From Podospora pseudoanserina (lineage: Eukaryota; Ascomycota; Sordariomycetes; Sordariales; Podosporaceae): a stretch of DNA of 64,000 nucleotides. The stretch lies in assembly GCF_035222485.1 (NCBI RefSeq), contig NC_085920.1, positions 4,960,001 to 5,024,000 on the forward strand. Direction: 5' to 3'. The notes beneath the pieces are model-generated. The model ran no database searches. It was not told the origin of the DNA and saw only the letters and a list, made by a program, of their open reading frames with translations. Below are positions 35,104 to 48,165 of the stretch, piece after piece; positions within the stretch are counted from its first letter, which is position 1; each line of letters begins with the position of its first letter. The translations under genes were made by a program, and so were the position numbers.

Positions 35104-38100
35104 ATCTATCGAGTCGGTTATTCAGTCTTTACCAAGACGAGGGTTGGCGAAAGTGCCAGAGGGCAAATCGAAAGCAGCACATCAATAGAAGTCGCGTGTG
35201 AGATATCTGGTTGCTTGTGTTGTTAGAAAAATGCGGTGACTTGAAGAAGTACGAGCAGGCAGAACCCATTGAAGGCCAGATGCCGGTCTCCCATGCCGTT
35301 TGCATTGCTCAAGGGGACGGTGAGAATGGCTTGCTTGATCACCCCAACCCAAGGGGTGCCAATGCTATGGTGCTGGGTATAAGTGGTAGACAACGCCACA
35401 CTGGCGCAGTCACACCACACCGGCGAAAACACTCTATGAAACAGGACAAATTGATGAAGTCAGGTAGATGTCCGGCTCCAAGGAGAGACCTGCACTGTAC
35501 CTGGTTCCTTGAGTTAACCAACCTTGGCACTCGTATTCCCATCATGTTACCCTCTCCAACATGAGTATCGAACTTTTGGTCAGGTATCCAAGGAGATTGT
35601 TTGTGTTAGGAATAAGACCTTCGAGTTCGCCGACCATATCCCAATGGCTGCATGATATACCCGTGGTCCAATCCTTCCCGGTAAAGCGTGTGATCCTTCG
35701 ACGACGGACAGACCCCTTTGCGGCAGTGAGAACCCTGGAATTTGAACCTGCTTGGGCGAAAGCATTTCTCCGATCCTTGTGATGGTCTCGCCCTCTGCGG
35801 CTAGTGCCGAGAAAGTGAAGTTGTCTTAGACACCTCTTCAGCAACAACTTTGGGCAGCACTTTCATCCGTTTGGGCTTGCATTGAATGGCGCGGCAATAT
35901 GAACCCTTCTTGCCAGATACCTAAGGTATACTTGCTCGAGAGGTAAAATCGGATCAGGGCTGTCGACGATAGAAGAAAAAGTGATAACTAAGTGATAAAA
36001 CCCCGAACACGATAGATTTTTTTAAATGTTGAAAAGAGAAGGCCTTTCAGTCAGACTTGTATCTCACAAGGCAACATTTTTCTGAGCCCGCGGTCCATTA
36101 CATCGTGCTTTCCGGAGCCGGAGTGCATGAGCTGTGGCGTTAGGGTCAGTTCGACTGTGGCTGTTCATGGGAACTTGACAATCCGGAGAACACGGTGGAG
36201 AGGTTTCGAGACACTCTCGTCACGGGGAGGTATCATGTCGCGCATCGACTCTACCATAATGAGTGAAAGTAAACTTGCAAGTGCGATACCTGTAGCCGAT
36301 GTTAGAAATGATTCGCAAACATAGAGTGATTTGCTTGGAAAGATGATAACCTAGACTTGCCCTTTTCAATAACATGGTACAAGTATTTTTGGTGTCTAAT
36401 CAAGGAGACATGTGTAGCTTGTTGCGAATAGCTTCAGTGTTGACCAAATCGAGATATTTGTCATCAACGGTCAGGCTCCATCATCGAAAGTTTAGGCATT
36501 CGATTTCATCTGAAACCGTGACATGCCGGGGGTTTTCAACATGTCGCTGACGATCATCGCCCGAAAGCCGGTGTTTCGGACACCACACTACAAAGTAGTT
36601 GCTCTAAATCTCAGTCCCGGTGAGATCCAACGGCCGCGGAGGGGTTTATTGCACTACCGTGTACAGCGTTTACTAAAAAGACCGTTGCAGTTGGGGGGAA
36701 TTGTACACGAGAGCAACTCATCGCGTGAGCTTATTTTTCTCAAAAGTCGTCGACAGAGCCGAATTGGCGGCCCCACCATCACCCCTTTCATCTGCCATCT
36801 CCCGGGGCCGAGCCGTCCTTCCGGGCCTCCACACAGCGGGATGCCCCGGTGGCCAGCTCTCGGCAATAAAAGGGGAAATCGGCGGTCAGCGTATTCTTGT
36901 TGGATTGAGCAAACTTTCCATGATGGAAACAAACGAGATGGGGCGCTTCATAAGCATAGAAGGGGCATCGAAATCTTGGTCTTTGATGAAGTCCAGACCA
37001 GAGGACCCTATGATGCACAGAAATAGCTTCGAGAACAACCAGATGAAGCAGATCGATGGATCGCGACACAAGCAATGCCTGATTTTGAGATGCGCGGTCC
37101 AAGGCCAGGCCAGGGTTGGGATGGAAGATGGTGTGGGCACACCTGCTGCTCAGTACCGCCCTATTGGGATCGTTGGGGTTCTGATTCTGGCCTCTGATTG
37201 GACAGGAGATCTCTGATGTTTCATCACCCACACTTTATGTACTGCCAGCTCAGAGCCCCTCTTCCTTTTCTGTGAGCTTGTGCCTTTTCCAAGCTTCCAT
37301 CTCAAGCCTCAGTGGCCCAGCCTCCCAACTTTCTGATCCAAGTTGGGCGCTCACCAGCCCCTTCCACTTTGTTCATTTTTTGCATTGTGCTTATTGTCTC
37401 GTTGTTTGTCTGGCGCTCTGCTCGTCTGTTCGTCTGTTCGTCTGCTCGTCCGCGCAAACCGAGCAAATCAGGGCACGGGGACAGGCAGCAAGCTTGATGG
37501 CCGGAACTTCAGATGACGGAGCTCTGTCCGTTAGTATATCTCTGCCAGGCATTAATGTTCCAAGCTCGATGTTGCACAGCCGCATGCTGCACCTCGAAGC
37601 TATTCTTCAGCTTCTTCTTCGTACTACTGGCCTGTCTGTAATTAGCAACTGGTATTTTGAAATCAAAAGTCCATCCGCCCGACCGACCCGTTGACTGTCT
37701 CTATGCTTGTTGGGTCCGAAGCTGCATTGCATGGAGGCACAAGGCAGGCTGACAGCTTCGGTCTGATGAGATGGATGGATGTATAAGGCCGAGGAAGCCC
37801 AATTCATCTGGTCTTCCTCTCCTTTCAGGCCCCTTTATCCACCAACCCACCACGGCCCTGTCTTTCAAGCTTCTTTTGCTGGAGATCTCGTGGATATCCA
37901 TCTCCGTTGAAACCAAACAAGCGAGAGCTGCTATGAGTCCGTGCACCCGCTAAGGCTCAGCTCTGGGCGAAACAGCGATCTCCCAATCACCGTAGCGGAG
38001 GGTGGCCCTGGCGTTGTTCCCGTCTGCTTCTACCCCCGAAATCGCGGACCTCGGGGCCGTCTTTTTTTTTGATTCCCATCTTCACCACTTCGTTCCAACT

Positions 38101-38250
38101 CGACAGTGGATTGAACGCCCGTTGTCAGCCATTGGCTCTCGTCCTCGCTATGTGCTTCTGACCAGTTACACTCCTTGCATATTCCCTCGTTTGAACAGCG
38201 GGACCAGACCCCTTAACAGTCGTTAATCAGGCGGCAGTGACACACAATTG
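35104..38250. other. Long divergent intergenic region
   Basis: More than 3 kb separate the PTH11-like start (-) from the first supported exon of the coiled-coil gene (+). I found no convincing gene. A short tandem stretch of TCGTCTGT-type units lies at about 37415-37450. Short open frames (for example 36523-37026 + and 36788-37231 -) have no recognisable content. The last kilobase is pyrimidine-rich and may be the leader of the downstream gene. Confidence 0.35.
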
Positions 38251-38406
38251 GTGAGTGAGGTCGAAAGTGAGGTACCGCGAGGCGATCTCTCTCGGGTCGA
38301 GTGTGGGTTGGGTGTTTGGGTTTTGCGGGAGGGTCGCGATACGACACCATTGTCGTCACCGGTCGAGCTGTGCTGTGCTAATAACTAATTTGTCTAATCG
38401 TTGGCA
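38251..38406 (+). other. Probable 5' leader intron of the coiled-coil gene
   Basis: A GTGAGT donor at 38251 is followed by a GTGCTAATAACTAA branch-like sequence and a GGCAG end at 38406. There is no coding exon around it, so it would be a 156-nt intron in the 5' untranslated leader. A second GTGAGT donor at 38836 could pair with the CAG at 38911. Confidence 0.45.
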
Positions 38407-38895
38407 GCCTCATCTTCCGCGCGCACATACACGCACACATTCCGAACGTTTTTTTGTCGCTGGACCCGACAACTAATTGGCGCCAGATGCTCTGGGACAA
38501 CGCGCCTAATCTTTATTCTCTGTTTTGGCGCTGCTGACTGCGCGCCGCTTGGATTTTGAGGGGGCGCGCATATCCGTCCAACCACCAAACTCGTTCGGCA
38601 ATTTTTGGCCTTCCAGCCACGCATTTTCCAAGGTCTCCAAGTCTCCCGACCTCCAGCTTTTTCGCACCTCCACGCAGCCGCAGCTGTGTCCTTGCTGCTC
38701 TGCTCTGTTGGATCCCCCGGATGGTCTAGGACCTCACGATCTTGCTTCCATTCTTACATTCCCTCCACACCATTGTTAATTTTGCGCTTTGCGGTCTCTC
38801 AGAGCCAAGATTCCCGGCTTTCCGGAATTCCTACGGTGAGTGAAGGCCAGCTGGAAGCTCCGCAACAGTTCACACACCAACCCCACCATCATTGC

Positions 38896-41220
38896 ATGAA
38901 TCCTTGATCAGGAACAGCCTCTGATCTGGCAACCCGACAGCAGCTTCCAGCCCCGTCCCCAGACCCTTGCCACCGCCGTCACCACGCTGAGTGGTGACAG
39001 TCCCGCTTTCGCCTTGTCGACCACACCAGCCCCCGCTGGTGCTTTGGGAGACCTTGCTGCTGGCAGTCAAGAAGGTTCCCTTCGCGACCCTAGCGATTTC
39101 CACCACCCAACCTCCCCGTCTTTTTTCCAGCGCCAGCAACAGCAGCAGCAAACCTTCCAACCTCGCCCCGGCACTGTCACGCCCCAGCAACGCGAAGACA
39201 GATCCCCCACACCGTCTTCACACAGGACTCTCCGTCGCACTCCGCGCTTCTCGGCTACTCCCAGTCCACGACCTTCCGAGACCCAGCGCCGACCGCACTT
39301 TGAGGCAGCCGCTGGTGGAGCTGTCCCACCGCCGATATTCTCTCTTCCCGGTGCTCGCAACAGCTTTGGTCAACCCGAACAGGTATTCAGTTCCCTTCGA
39401 CGACAGCTCTCCCAGGATCTCAGTGACGACGACGAAGAGACCTCCACTGTCTTGCCGTATCTCTACGGTCACCAGCGCCTTTCTTCCTCTACCAAGGACA
39501 AGCCGCCTCACCCCCTCCTTAGCCTCTCCAAGCAGACCCAAAGCGCCATCCTTTGGACCCTTGAGGAAGCACTTCGCCAGCCCAATTCGTTTTCGCCTGA
39601 CTTTGTCGAAGAAAACGCTTCGATGGCCGATCTTCTTGCTGGCGGTGGCCCTACCACCACCAATGGCAATGGTGGTGCGACCACGCGACCAACAGCGCCT
39701 CCAACCCAAGCTGGATCCCCTCAGCAAGTAATTCGTGGCCCTAGGATGATCATGCGAGAGCGTGCCGAGCGCGAAGCGAGACAGAGAGCCGAACGGGAGC
39801 AGATGGAGCGCGCTCGTGCTGAAGAAGAGGCTCGTTTGCTTGAAGAGTCTCGGCGACGTGCTGCTGAGCGCAGAGCTCCCGTTGCTGGCGCTGCTCCAGA
39901 GATCAGCCACACCCCCAGTGACCCAGCTTCTCAGCGACGACAACAGCGTGCCCAGGAAGCCAGTGGCCACACCCGGATGCCATCATCATCCTTGGCCCAG
40001 CAGCAACCCTCTGCTATCCCACCTCCACTGAGACCTAGAAATGCTCAGACCCCGCAGAACTTTAGCTCTACGCCCCAGCCGGGTGCCGGAGCAGCCCCAT
40101 CGCAACCTGGCGTGGACTCGACATCACAAGCCATGGGCTCCACTCGGGTTAAGAATTCGTTTCCTCATGCTTTTGAGCGCTGGGAGGCCCTGTCTGCGCA
40201 CTGGGAAGGTATGACCAGCTTTTGGTTGCGCAGGCTTCAGGAAAATACAGATGAGGCTGAGCGAAACCCAATATCGTCTCAGCTCTCTCGTCAAGTTGCA
40301 GACTTGTCGGCTGCAGGCGCCAATCTCTTCCATGCCGTTGTCGAACTGCAGAGACTGCGTGCCAGTTCTGAGAGGAAGTTTCAACGTTGGTTTTACGAAA
40401 CTCGTTCTGCTGAAGAGCGTCATCAGGAAGTCAATGCTACCCTGCACGCTCAACTTGAGCAGGAGCAACAGCGACGAATTGAGGCTGCTGACAATGCGGC
40501 GAAATACGAAGCTGAGAACGCCAAGCTTCAGAAATTGGTTACCGAAATGCGACGCGAATTGCTCATCTCCAAGGAAGAAGCCCGCCGGGCGTGGGAGGAG
40601 CTTGGTCGCCGCGAACAGGAAGAGCGTGAGCGTGTCGCTGCTTTGCAGCAAGGCGCTCCAACCACTGTTGGGGGTGTGCCCGTTGTCGTGATGACTCAAA
40701 GTGTCCCGAGCCGTGAGCCAAGCCGTCACCAGCGTTCGCAAAGCCAGCAAACCGCCGACACTTCGGAATACATCGCTGCCCAAGGGCCTCAATACCCCGA
40801 CTATGCTCAATCCACGACTTCTCAACCTCGCGCTTCTTCACCGGACAACCACCCAGGATATTTCGTTCCGACCAATGAACCTCCTCGCCAAGCTCAGTAT
40901 GCTGCCGAGTCTGAAGCTGGTTACGACGAAGGTACGTGTTCCTGTACCTGACACTGCCCAACTGATGTGAGCAAGATGCTAACCGAGAAGCAGATGATTA
41001 TGATGAAACCCCGACTTCTCAAGCTGAACAGACAAATTACCCACCGTCCAGTTCCCAGTGGGCAGGCACGTACACTGGACAACCCGACTATTCAGGACAA
41101 AGTTTTGCGGCTCCCGGTTGGGAACAAATGCCTCGACACCACCATCCAACTCGGCTCAGTGACGTTCTAGAGGAAGACGAGCGCAGTCGGACATCGGCGA
41201 GCCAAGTCAGTCGAGCCTGA
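38896..41220 (+). CDS. Conserved fungal coiled-coil protein of unknown function; start unresolved
   Basis: The coding frame is open from 38900 and runs to 40931, then a 62-nt intron (40932-40993: GTACGT, GATGCTAACC, CAG) joins the last exon ending at 41220, about 750 residues. The N-terminal third is Gln/Pro-rich but contains a dense, conserved-looking block (SDDDEETSTVLPYLYGHQR, SKQTQSAILWTLEEALRQP). A charged Arg/Glu helix (about 275-330) follows. The second half has FPHAFERWEALSAHWEGM and a long coiled coil (about 500-610). The tail is Ser/Gln/Tyr-rich. I know this pattern as a Pezizomycotina protein without assigned function. There is no in-frame ATG before 39623. An ATG at 38896 sits one base out of register with the frame; I use it as the nominal start. 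See findings. Confidence 0.75.
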
Positions 41221-42861
41221 CAATGACAGTAAATGATTCTAATAAGAAACCCTGCACAAATTATGTTCGGCATAAACGACCATGACCCAACGTTTCATGA
41301 GACAGGACACATATTTCTGGCTTGGCTCGCATAGAACAGATTTCTCTTTCTGCGGTACTGTTTTGGGTGTTCAACGCATCGACTGACGCTCTTGGTTTCT
41401 TCGGCATCAAGACGTGGGGGCTACTATCTTCACAAACTCGCATTAATCACAATTGTCCATCTCATCCCCATACGACTCTCGAAGCTTTCTCATAGATCTC
41501 GTATCTTGCGGCAAAGCTTTGAAGGTGGTACAATACTCACGACATATGTGTGCATACGACTTTGCGGTGTTTCCGGCATTCTGGCTTTTTTTTCAAACTT
41601 CATTGGCGCGGCGTTTTGTTATCATGCGACCAAGACAGGCGTGGTGTTTTTCTCAGGGGAAAGCATTCCATTTTGATGCTTGTCCGGCGGTGCCTTGTTT
41701 GCTACCGTGGACAAGCGGGTTCGGAGTACAAACGGGTTGTTCATTTCTCAAAACGGGGAGGGGGGGGGGCTGACTTCCATGATGGGGAAAAGACAAGTTT
41801 TCCCATGACGGATTAGATGACAATGTCCATATATCGATGCGACGATGCATGTTTCCCGATATCCCTCGACAAAGGTTTCTGTGGTGCGGCGACTTGCCCT
41901 CTGCTCGGTGCTGTGGGCGGGAAGGATGGTGGATAATTTTTGGTAATGAGATGGACGAGATGTCACAAGAGCGTGAAGAGTTATTTTTTTCAATTCACGG
42001 AAAGGTGGCAGAAAGTCAAAATGGGGGGCAGCGCCGGGTTTCGTCGGGGGGGGGCAAGACGAGACGCTTTATGGAGCGGACATGGAAACTATGGAGAGGG
42101 GCGGTATTTTTGTAGTTTTTATTTTTGGACAGGTGAAGGTTCGAAGGGGGAATGGCTGACGAGGTGGCGTTGGCTGGGCTATGGTTTTCACGTTCCAGTG
42201 TCGTTTGATGGCTCACAGAGGTCAACATTGGTCACAAATTAGTAGCCCCGGAGGGTGTTGACCTTGTGTACGAGTTACTTTCGGTATTGGGACGTTTTTC
42301 TCGGTGGTCCGCTGCCGACACCGGCAAGTCCGGGAGGGGGGTTTGTCCATGGTCTGTTTGGTGTTCCTAGTTCAATTCAAAACCTGTCATCTGAACATCT
42401 GTGGAATCGTGCATTGCTTCATGTGTGCCTTTGTGACGTGAAATAGTGGGGATTGAGATGGTAAGACACCACCAAGATTTAGTGACATAAGCGGTGGGGG
42501 CGGCCCCTGTAGCTGCGTAGCATTCAGGTACTTGAACAGCTCTCGTTTGGCGGCTCGCGCCGACACCTTTGACGTTGTCATTGAACCAGCTGCTTGAGAA
42601 CTCAATTTCTACCACGCGACACGCATACTGTCACAAGGGGTGCGGTCGTATAAGAGTACGGGCGGCTAGGCATAAGATCTCCCAAGACCCCGCGTGGAAA
42701 AGCCGTTGATCAGAGTAAAGATGGGGGCGTCGTCACTGAGGCTACTCATACGGCCTGGTGTGTTGAGTTGCCGGTATATATACGCTCTTTTTTTCCCCCT
42801 TCATTTCCAACTCCCTGGGGTTTCTGTTCGGATTTGAAAACGGGAACTCAATTCCTTCAAG
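41221..42861. other. 1.6-kb intergenic region upstream of the HAD hydrolase
   Basis: This region lies between two plus-strand genes. It contains a G-run at about 41757-41769 and a TATATATA stretch near 42776 about 85 bp upstream of the next start codon, which could act as a TATA element. No gene is supported. Confidence 0.4.
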
Positions 42862-44311
42862 ATGAAAGCAACTGACATTCTCCTCCTCCTCAGCAGCACC
42901 CTCTCAAGAACCAGCACCGCCGCTCTCATCAACAACAGAAAAACTAGCCCCTCACTATTCCGCCCACCACCACAACCACCATGGCTCGTCACCACCAGAG
43001 GCTTCAGAGATGACACCTTCTCCAAGCCTTCATCCTCAATAGGCAAAAGATGGACCAGACCTGACTCTGCCACCCCATCAGAATGGGAGGCCCCTTCCTT
43101 TGCCTTTGCCTTTGAGTAAGCCCTTTCTTCCCACCCCCGACCTGGTCTCTTATACTGATGATAATCCCAGCATCGACGGCGTCCTCCTCCACGAAAAAGC
43201 CCCTCTCGCCGGCGCGGCCCAGACCCTCGCGCTGCTGGACTACTACCACATCCCATTCATCCTCCTCACCAACGGCGGCGGCAAGTTCGAGGCCGACCGC
43301 GTGGCGGAGCTGAACGAGAAGCTGGGCAGCCACATGACAACTGAGAATTTCTGCCAGTCTCACACCCCGTTTCAGGAGCTGTTGCCAGTGTACCGGGACA
43401 AGACCATCTTGGTGACGGGGAGTGACTACGAGAAGTGCAGGGAGATCATGAAGAGGTATGGGTTCAGGAGTGTGGTCACGCCGGTGGACATCTTCAGGGC
43501 GGCGCCCGAGGTGTTTCCTTTTGATACCGTCCGGGGGAAGGTGGGGAGGGATTTGCCGAAGCCAATCTGGAGGCCGAGGAAGGAAGCCGGGGAGCATCAT
43601 CAAGGGACGAAGGGGATGGTGAGGGATACTGAGCAGGAGGAAAGAGAGGGGAAGTTGGAGGATCATTTAAAGGTTGAGGCAATGTTTGTGTTGAATGACC
43701 CGAGGGATTGGGCGTTGGATGTGCAGGTGTTTATGGACTTGTTGCAGTCGAAGCAGGGGTATGTGGGCACGTATTCGGAGGAGAACAATAAGGGACGGTG
43801 GCAGGGGGATGGCCAGCCGAAGCTGTTTTTTAGCAACTCGGATCTGATCTGGGCGGCCAAGTATCACCTTCCGCGGTTTGGGCAGGGGGCGTTTCAGCAT
43901 GCGTTGGTGGGGATTTGGAAGGAGGTTACGGAAGGGAAGAAGGAGCTGGTACGGACGTGCTTTGGGAAGCCGCATAGGGAGACGTATGAGTATGCGGAGG
44001 AGATGCTGGTGAGGCATCGGGGGGGGTGGTTGAGGGCGAAGGGGTACAAGGAGGGGGAGATTGAGGGGGGTTTGAAGAGGATTTACATGGTGGGGGATAA
44101 TCCTGAGAGTGATATTGCTGGGGCGAACGACTATGATGGGAAGGGGAAGTATGGGACGGAGTGGGTGAGCTTGTTGGTGGAGACGGGGGTGTTTGATGCG
44201 ACGAGGATGAACTTTAAGGATGGGGATGTGAGGAAGGCGGATGTGGTGAAGCCAAACGTTGCGGAGGCGGTGAAGTGGGCGTTGAGGAATGAGGGGTGGG
44301 TTGATGAGTAG
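42862..44311 (+). CDS. HAD-superfamily hydrolase, HDHD5/CECR5-like, probably mitochondrial
   Basis: Two exons (42862-43115, 43171-44311) give 464 residues. The 55-nt intron has GTAAGC, ATACTGATG and CCCAG. It interrupts the catalytic HAD motif I: the join gives FDIDGVLL. Motif II is LLTNGGG and motif IV is YMVGDNPESDIAGAN. The N-terminus is basic and Ser/Arg-rich without acidic residues, like a mitochondrial presequence. The family (TIGR01456/CECR5-type) comprises proteins with a two-domain HAD fold; the true substrate is not established, and I would not assign one. The coding strand is C-rich in the first 450 bp and then strongly G-rich to the stop. Confidence 0.88.
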
Positions 44312-44594
44312 ATGTGTGTTGATGGGATAAATACCTTGAATGAGATGATGAATGAGATCATTGTGTCGAGCGTGATCTTGAAGAAGTGTATTTTCCTGAA
44401 TGGGGGTCAAGCATGAGTGGGTAACAAACGTATGGCAAATTTTGTCCTGTTTAAACTTCATGGAAATATACAGACTGGGTGTGAGGGCTTATCTTCTGTC
44501 AGCAGATCTCTGTTCATCCAGTCGAGGAGTGAAAGCATTCTAATTCCAAATATATTAAATTCTATGTCGACTATCTCGTAACAACCAATTACAA

Positions 44595-44685
44595 GGGCCG
44601 CTGGTCTAGTGGTATGATTCTCGCTTAGGGTTCACCCTATAGCATTGCTTGCGAGAGGTCCCGGGTTCAATCCCCGGGTGGCCCC
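44595..44685 (+). tRNA. tRNA-Pro (AGG) with a 19-nt intron
   Basis: A full cloverleaf can be drawn. The acceptor stem GGGCCGC pairs with GTGGCCC (one G-T pair) plus discriminator C. The D-arm contains TGGTCTAGTGGTATGA (A box). The anticodon stem CTCGC/GCGAG holds loop TTAGGGT with anticodon AGG at 44627-44629. The T-arm is CCGGG-TTCAATC-CCCGG (B box). An intron (about 44631-44649) sits one base 3' of the anticodon, the standard eukaryotic position. A T5 run at 44689-44693 directly downstream is a normal RNA polymerase III terminator. Confidence 0.95.
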
Positions 44686-47600
44686 ATATTTTTCTCTCTC
44701 GCGACTCACCTGCAACACTACTCAAAGTAGTGAGGCTATCTTTTTTGCCGATAACTGAAAGGCTATCTTTTTATCTATGTATGTATGGCCCTGTGGTTAT
44801 GTAGAAAGGCAAACAGCCAACAGCTAGCTCGGTCTACGTGGGGAGTATGGTCACGACACCCTCTAAAGGAAGCAGCAGTAAACTGTTTACACTCTCAACC
44901 TTGATGGAGGTGTGTGACCTCTGCTTGACGTTGGCGAGAATATATTGCCATCCACTTCGCAGTGCTTCATGTGCTTCCCTCAGGCGCCAAAATAGTACTA
45001 TCACTCTACGTGGGGCTGTGAGCAAAGATAAGCCCTCATAGTAGGCAGGCCTTTGAATTCTTAGCTAGCATATGCCTGTGTGTCCCAGGAGATACAGCCT
45101 CTCAGTGCCATAGCCGAGGAAACGACCACTCGGGTTTCCAACGTGGTGACACACACACACACACATCAAGACAAAAGCCGAGACCTACATTTTCGGGTTC
45201 GTCGTTCTAGGTCTGTATCGGCCTTCATGCTGTGCTATGCAGCCACGCTTGCAAAAAAAAGTCAGTCTGGCGGTATGTGTCTCTTGAGCTGAATGTGTGT
45301 GTGTGGTGGTGGTACCGGTTTAATATGTGTGTATATAGCCGGGACCAATGATGTGTAATCTATTGGATGCTATTTTGGTTAGGAATGGACGTCCCGTTCT
45401 GCAGCCAGCATAAGAAACGGAATGGAGAAAAAGAGAGAGACATTGCGGAGGAGGGGGGCCAGAGGGCTGGAACTTGGGGAATGAGTTCTTGGGCAAGTCG
45501 AGGCTCGGGAACGGATGGCGAGGAATCGTGGCGATATCGGTGGTTGAGGTGGTGGTGGTGGCCAGACTATCCCAACCCACAGGTCAAAACCCGGCGTCTT
45601 GGGAGGTTCGGTTGTTCGGTTGGAGTCGTGCAGAGGATAATCTTCCTATCCCCCCTCTGCCGTGCTTGCGTCGTGCCTGCATCCATCCATGATGAAGAGT
45701 TTCGAGACGAGGCCCGAGTGTTCCTTGCTCCGAGTACGACAACTATCTCGACGATGCCAAGAACCAATACGTTATCTGATGGTTGCAAAACATGGTGCCT
45801 GGAATCTGGGTTGAAAGATAAACATTGCCTGGTTCAAGACCCCTTCAGCTTTGGGACAAGGCTCGGACCGAAAGTGCTAAACGGGATGCTCAGCTGGTGT
45901 TTTCTGCCCATGAGATTTTGTGTATGAGTCGTGACAGCGGCAACCAGAGCCAAATGCGACACCGAGCAGCGGGGAGAATGGGACGAAGAAGAGTATCATT
46001 CTTCTGCAGGCTCTGCAGCCAATCCTACCGATGGCCCCCCAACCCCCCCCCCTGCGGCTGCGCCATGTACGGAAAGCTCCAAGGTTTTCTATTCGCCAAA
46101 AATGATCGTTCGGCGTGGTATGGATATGGCATTAGCTGCAGCTTCCCCGATCTTAGGTGTCTCTGGAGGATTCAAGGTCTTGTGCTCGGCATGGGTTGGA
46201 CCATGGAACGTGGGGAAACCGTGCCGGCGAAGTAGAATGGAAATGCGGTCATGAATTGCGCCCTATGTTGTTGAACACTCGCTGGCCTGGTAGTGAGTGT
46301 CTCGATCCACGGCCAAGTAAGTGTAAACCGATAAGGATGTGTTTCCGCTGCTAAGAAGAACGATATTCATGACAACTGACTAGACAGAGGCGCTAAAAAG
46401 AACATTGCTTGAGATAGGCTTGAGAGCAGTATCATGCACCGAAGCCACACCTGTACGTAAACTCCGAAAGGTGCAAATCGTGGGTGAGATGGTGAAGATG
46501 AAAAGGTGGGGGTTGAATGTGAGAGCAGAGTGGGCTTAGTCAGATGGAAACGGGCGCTGCTAACCACAAAAACTCTAAGCGATTGCGGGCTTCAAACCCA
46601 TTTGACGAATTCAGGTCCGGATCGAAGACTTGGCCAATGGAAACGGAGGTGCACCTGGCAGTCAAGTCGGTCTTGGGACGGATGTTGCAACCCCGGCCGG
46701 CTGTTGTTCCCGCCCCGCAAAGAAGTTGAGAAGGAGCGAGATGGCCGGTGGGTGGCTCGTGATGGCGAGTTTGTAGGCATATCCGTACTTTTTCCAGGCT
46801 TGCAAGCTTCTACAATATCGCCATCTTTGTCTTTGATTTGTACACTAGTCATACCCCCGCGAATCCCGATCGAGAATGTTGGAAATAATGCATTTCCTAG
46901 ACCCAAATTCGCCGTTTCAGACCATCATGCCACGGGCCAAGGCGGGAGATAAGAAGCATCATGGGTCGCCGATATTAAACACAGGGCAAAGAGATGTCGC
47001 CATTGGCCGAGGTCTCTTGGATGCATCGCCGCCCATCAGGAAAACGAGTGGCAAGTTCCCCGTCGAGCCTACCGTGCCGTTTTGCACCCCGTTTTCCCTT
47101 ACTGATTCTTTTCTAGCCCATCATCCCACATGGGCCTCAAGTGGTCCCCAATCCCGATGCCAGAGCATTTGATATTGGAGGCATGAAAAAAGACCGTCAG
47201 TGCGACATCGCTTGTGAGTTGATTCGGCCTTCCGCTTCGGACACCTCAGGCCTGGCACACCCAGCCCAGCCCTGCGGCAGCTATCACCAATGCTTTTTGC
47301 TTCTTCTCTCCTTCTTTCGAAGCCGACCATCGCTTCCATGCATCAGGGCGCGCATTAGTGTTATCTCATCGCGACGGGATGGATCAAGGAATAGCTTCAC
47401 GCAAGCAGTCTCCAGGTCTCTAGGCAATGCTGGGGCCCCCGCCTCGATCCCTGTCACATCGCCGGGAGCTCAACCCATCAAACCAGCCATCAGGCCAATT
47501 TAGGCAGGTCAGCAGTCGCTGGGGGTCGCTGTGGTCGACGGCTTGTGTGCTTCCTGTGCTTCCAGAAGCAGCCCCTCCTTCATTTTCACCCGCTAGTGAG

Positions 47601-48165
47601 TTGACCTGACCCTCCCATGGTCCTGCTCCTCCAGGCCCGCCGAGACGTCGCCCAGCCGAACCAGTGTTTGCCCTTGGCCCAGTGCACTCCATGTCGCCGA
47701 CGCTGGCTGCTGCAGAGAATCCACCGTTTTCTTCCCCACCACCTTCTCCCCTTCCGACACCACCACTTCTCCATTCCTGCGCTGTCGCCCGCTGCCCCGT
47801 TCGTCGCTGGCTCTGTCTCGCCTGTGTGAACCCCGGGCCCCGCTTCTTCACTGATCAGTGAGCCAGTGATCTGCGCATTGAAGCACGAGGCAGCCATGTC
47901 CAGTTTCAATATACATTAATCCATCCCCCTGTCTTAGCTGCGCTCGCGCCATTGACCTTGTTTTCTCTTTTTTTCTTCTCCCTACAACACCAAAACGTTG
48001 CTATTTTGCGTGACGGCCCCGACGACACACCACTGGGCGCGTCGATTACACCCTTTCTTGCTTCTCCGGCCCTGTCGCGCCGGGAGCAACGGAGCGGCCG
48101 ATACTCGCTCCGCTCAACCAAGGGAATCTTTGAAGGAAGGCAGTGTGGATTGAGACAGAACCAAA
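44686..48165. other. 3.4-kb intergenic region upstream of the OPT transporter
   Basis: Between the tRNA and the OPT gene. There are CA/GT simple repeats near 45150 and 45295, a CCCCCCC run near 46040, and many short open frames without domains. The stretch before 48166 is T/C-rich, like a 5' leader. No gene is supported. Confidence 0.4.

Noticed and set aside
36523-37231. Overlapping open frames in the long intergenic region
   Set aside because: Composition and frame structure are not coding-like and nothing is recognisable in either strand.
43667-44461. A 264-codon minus-strand open frame opposite the HAD hydrolase
   Set aside because: Shadow of the G-rich coding strand; Leu/Pro/His/Ile low complexity.
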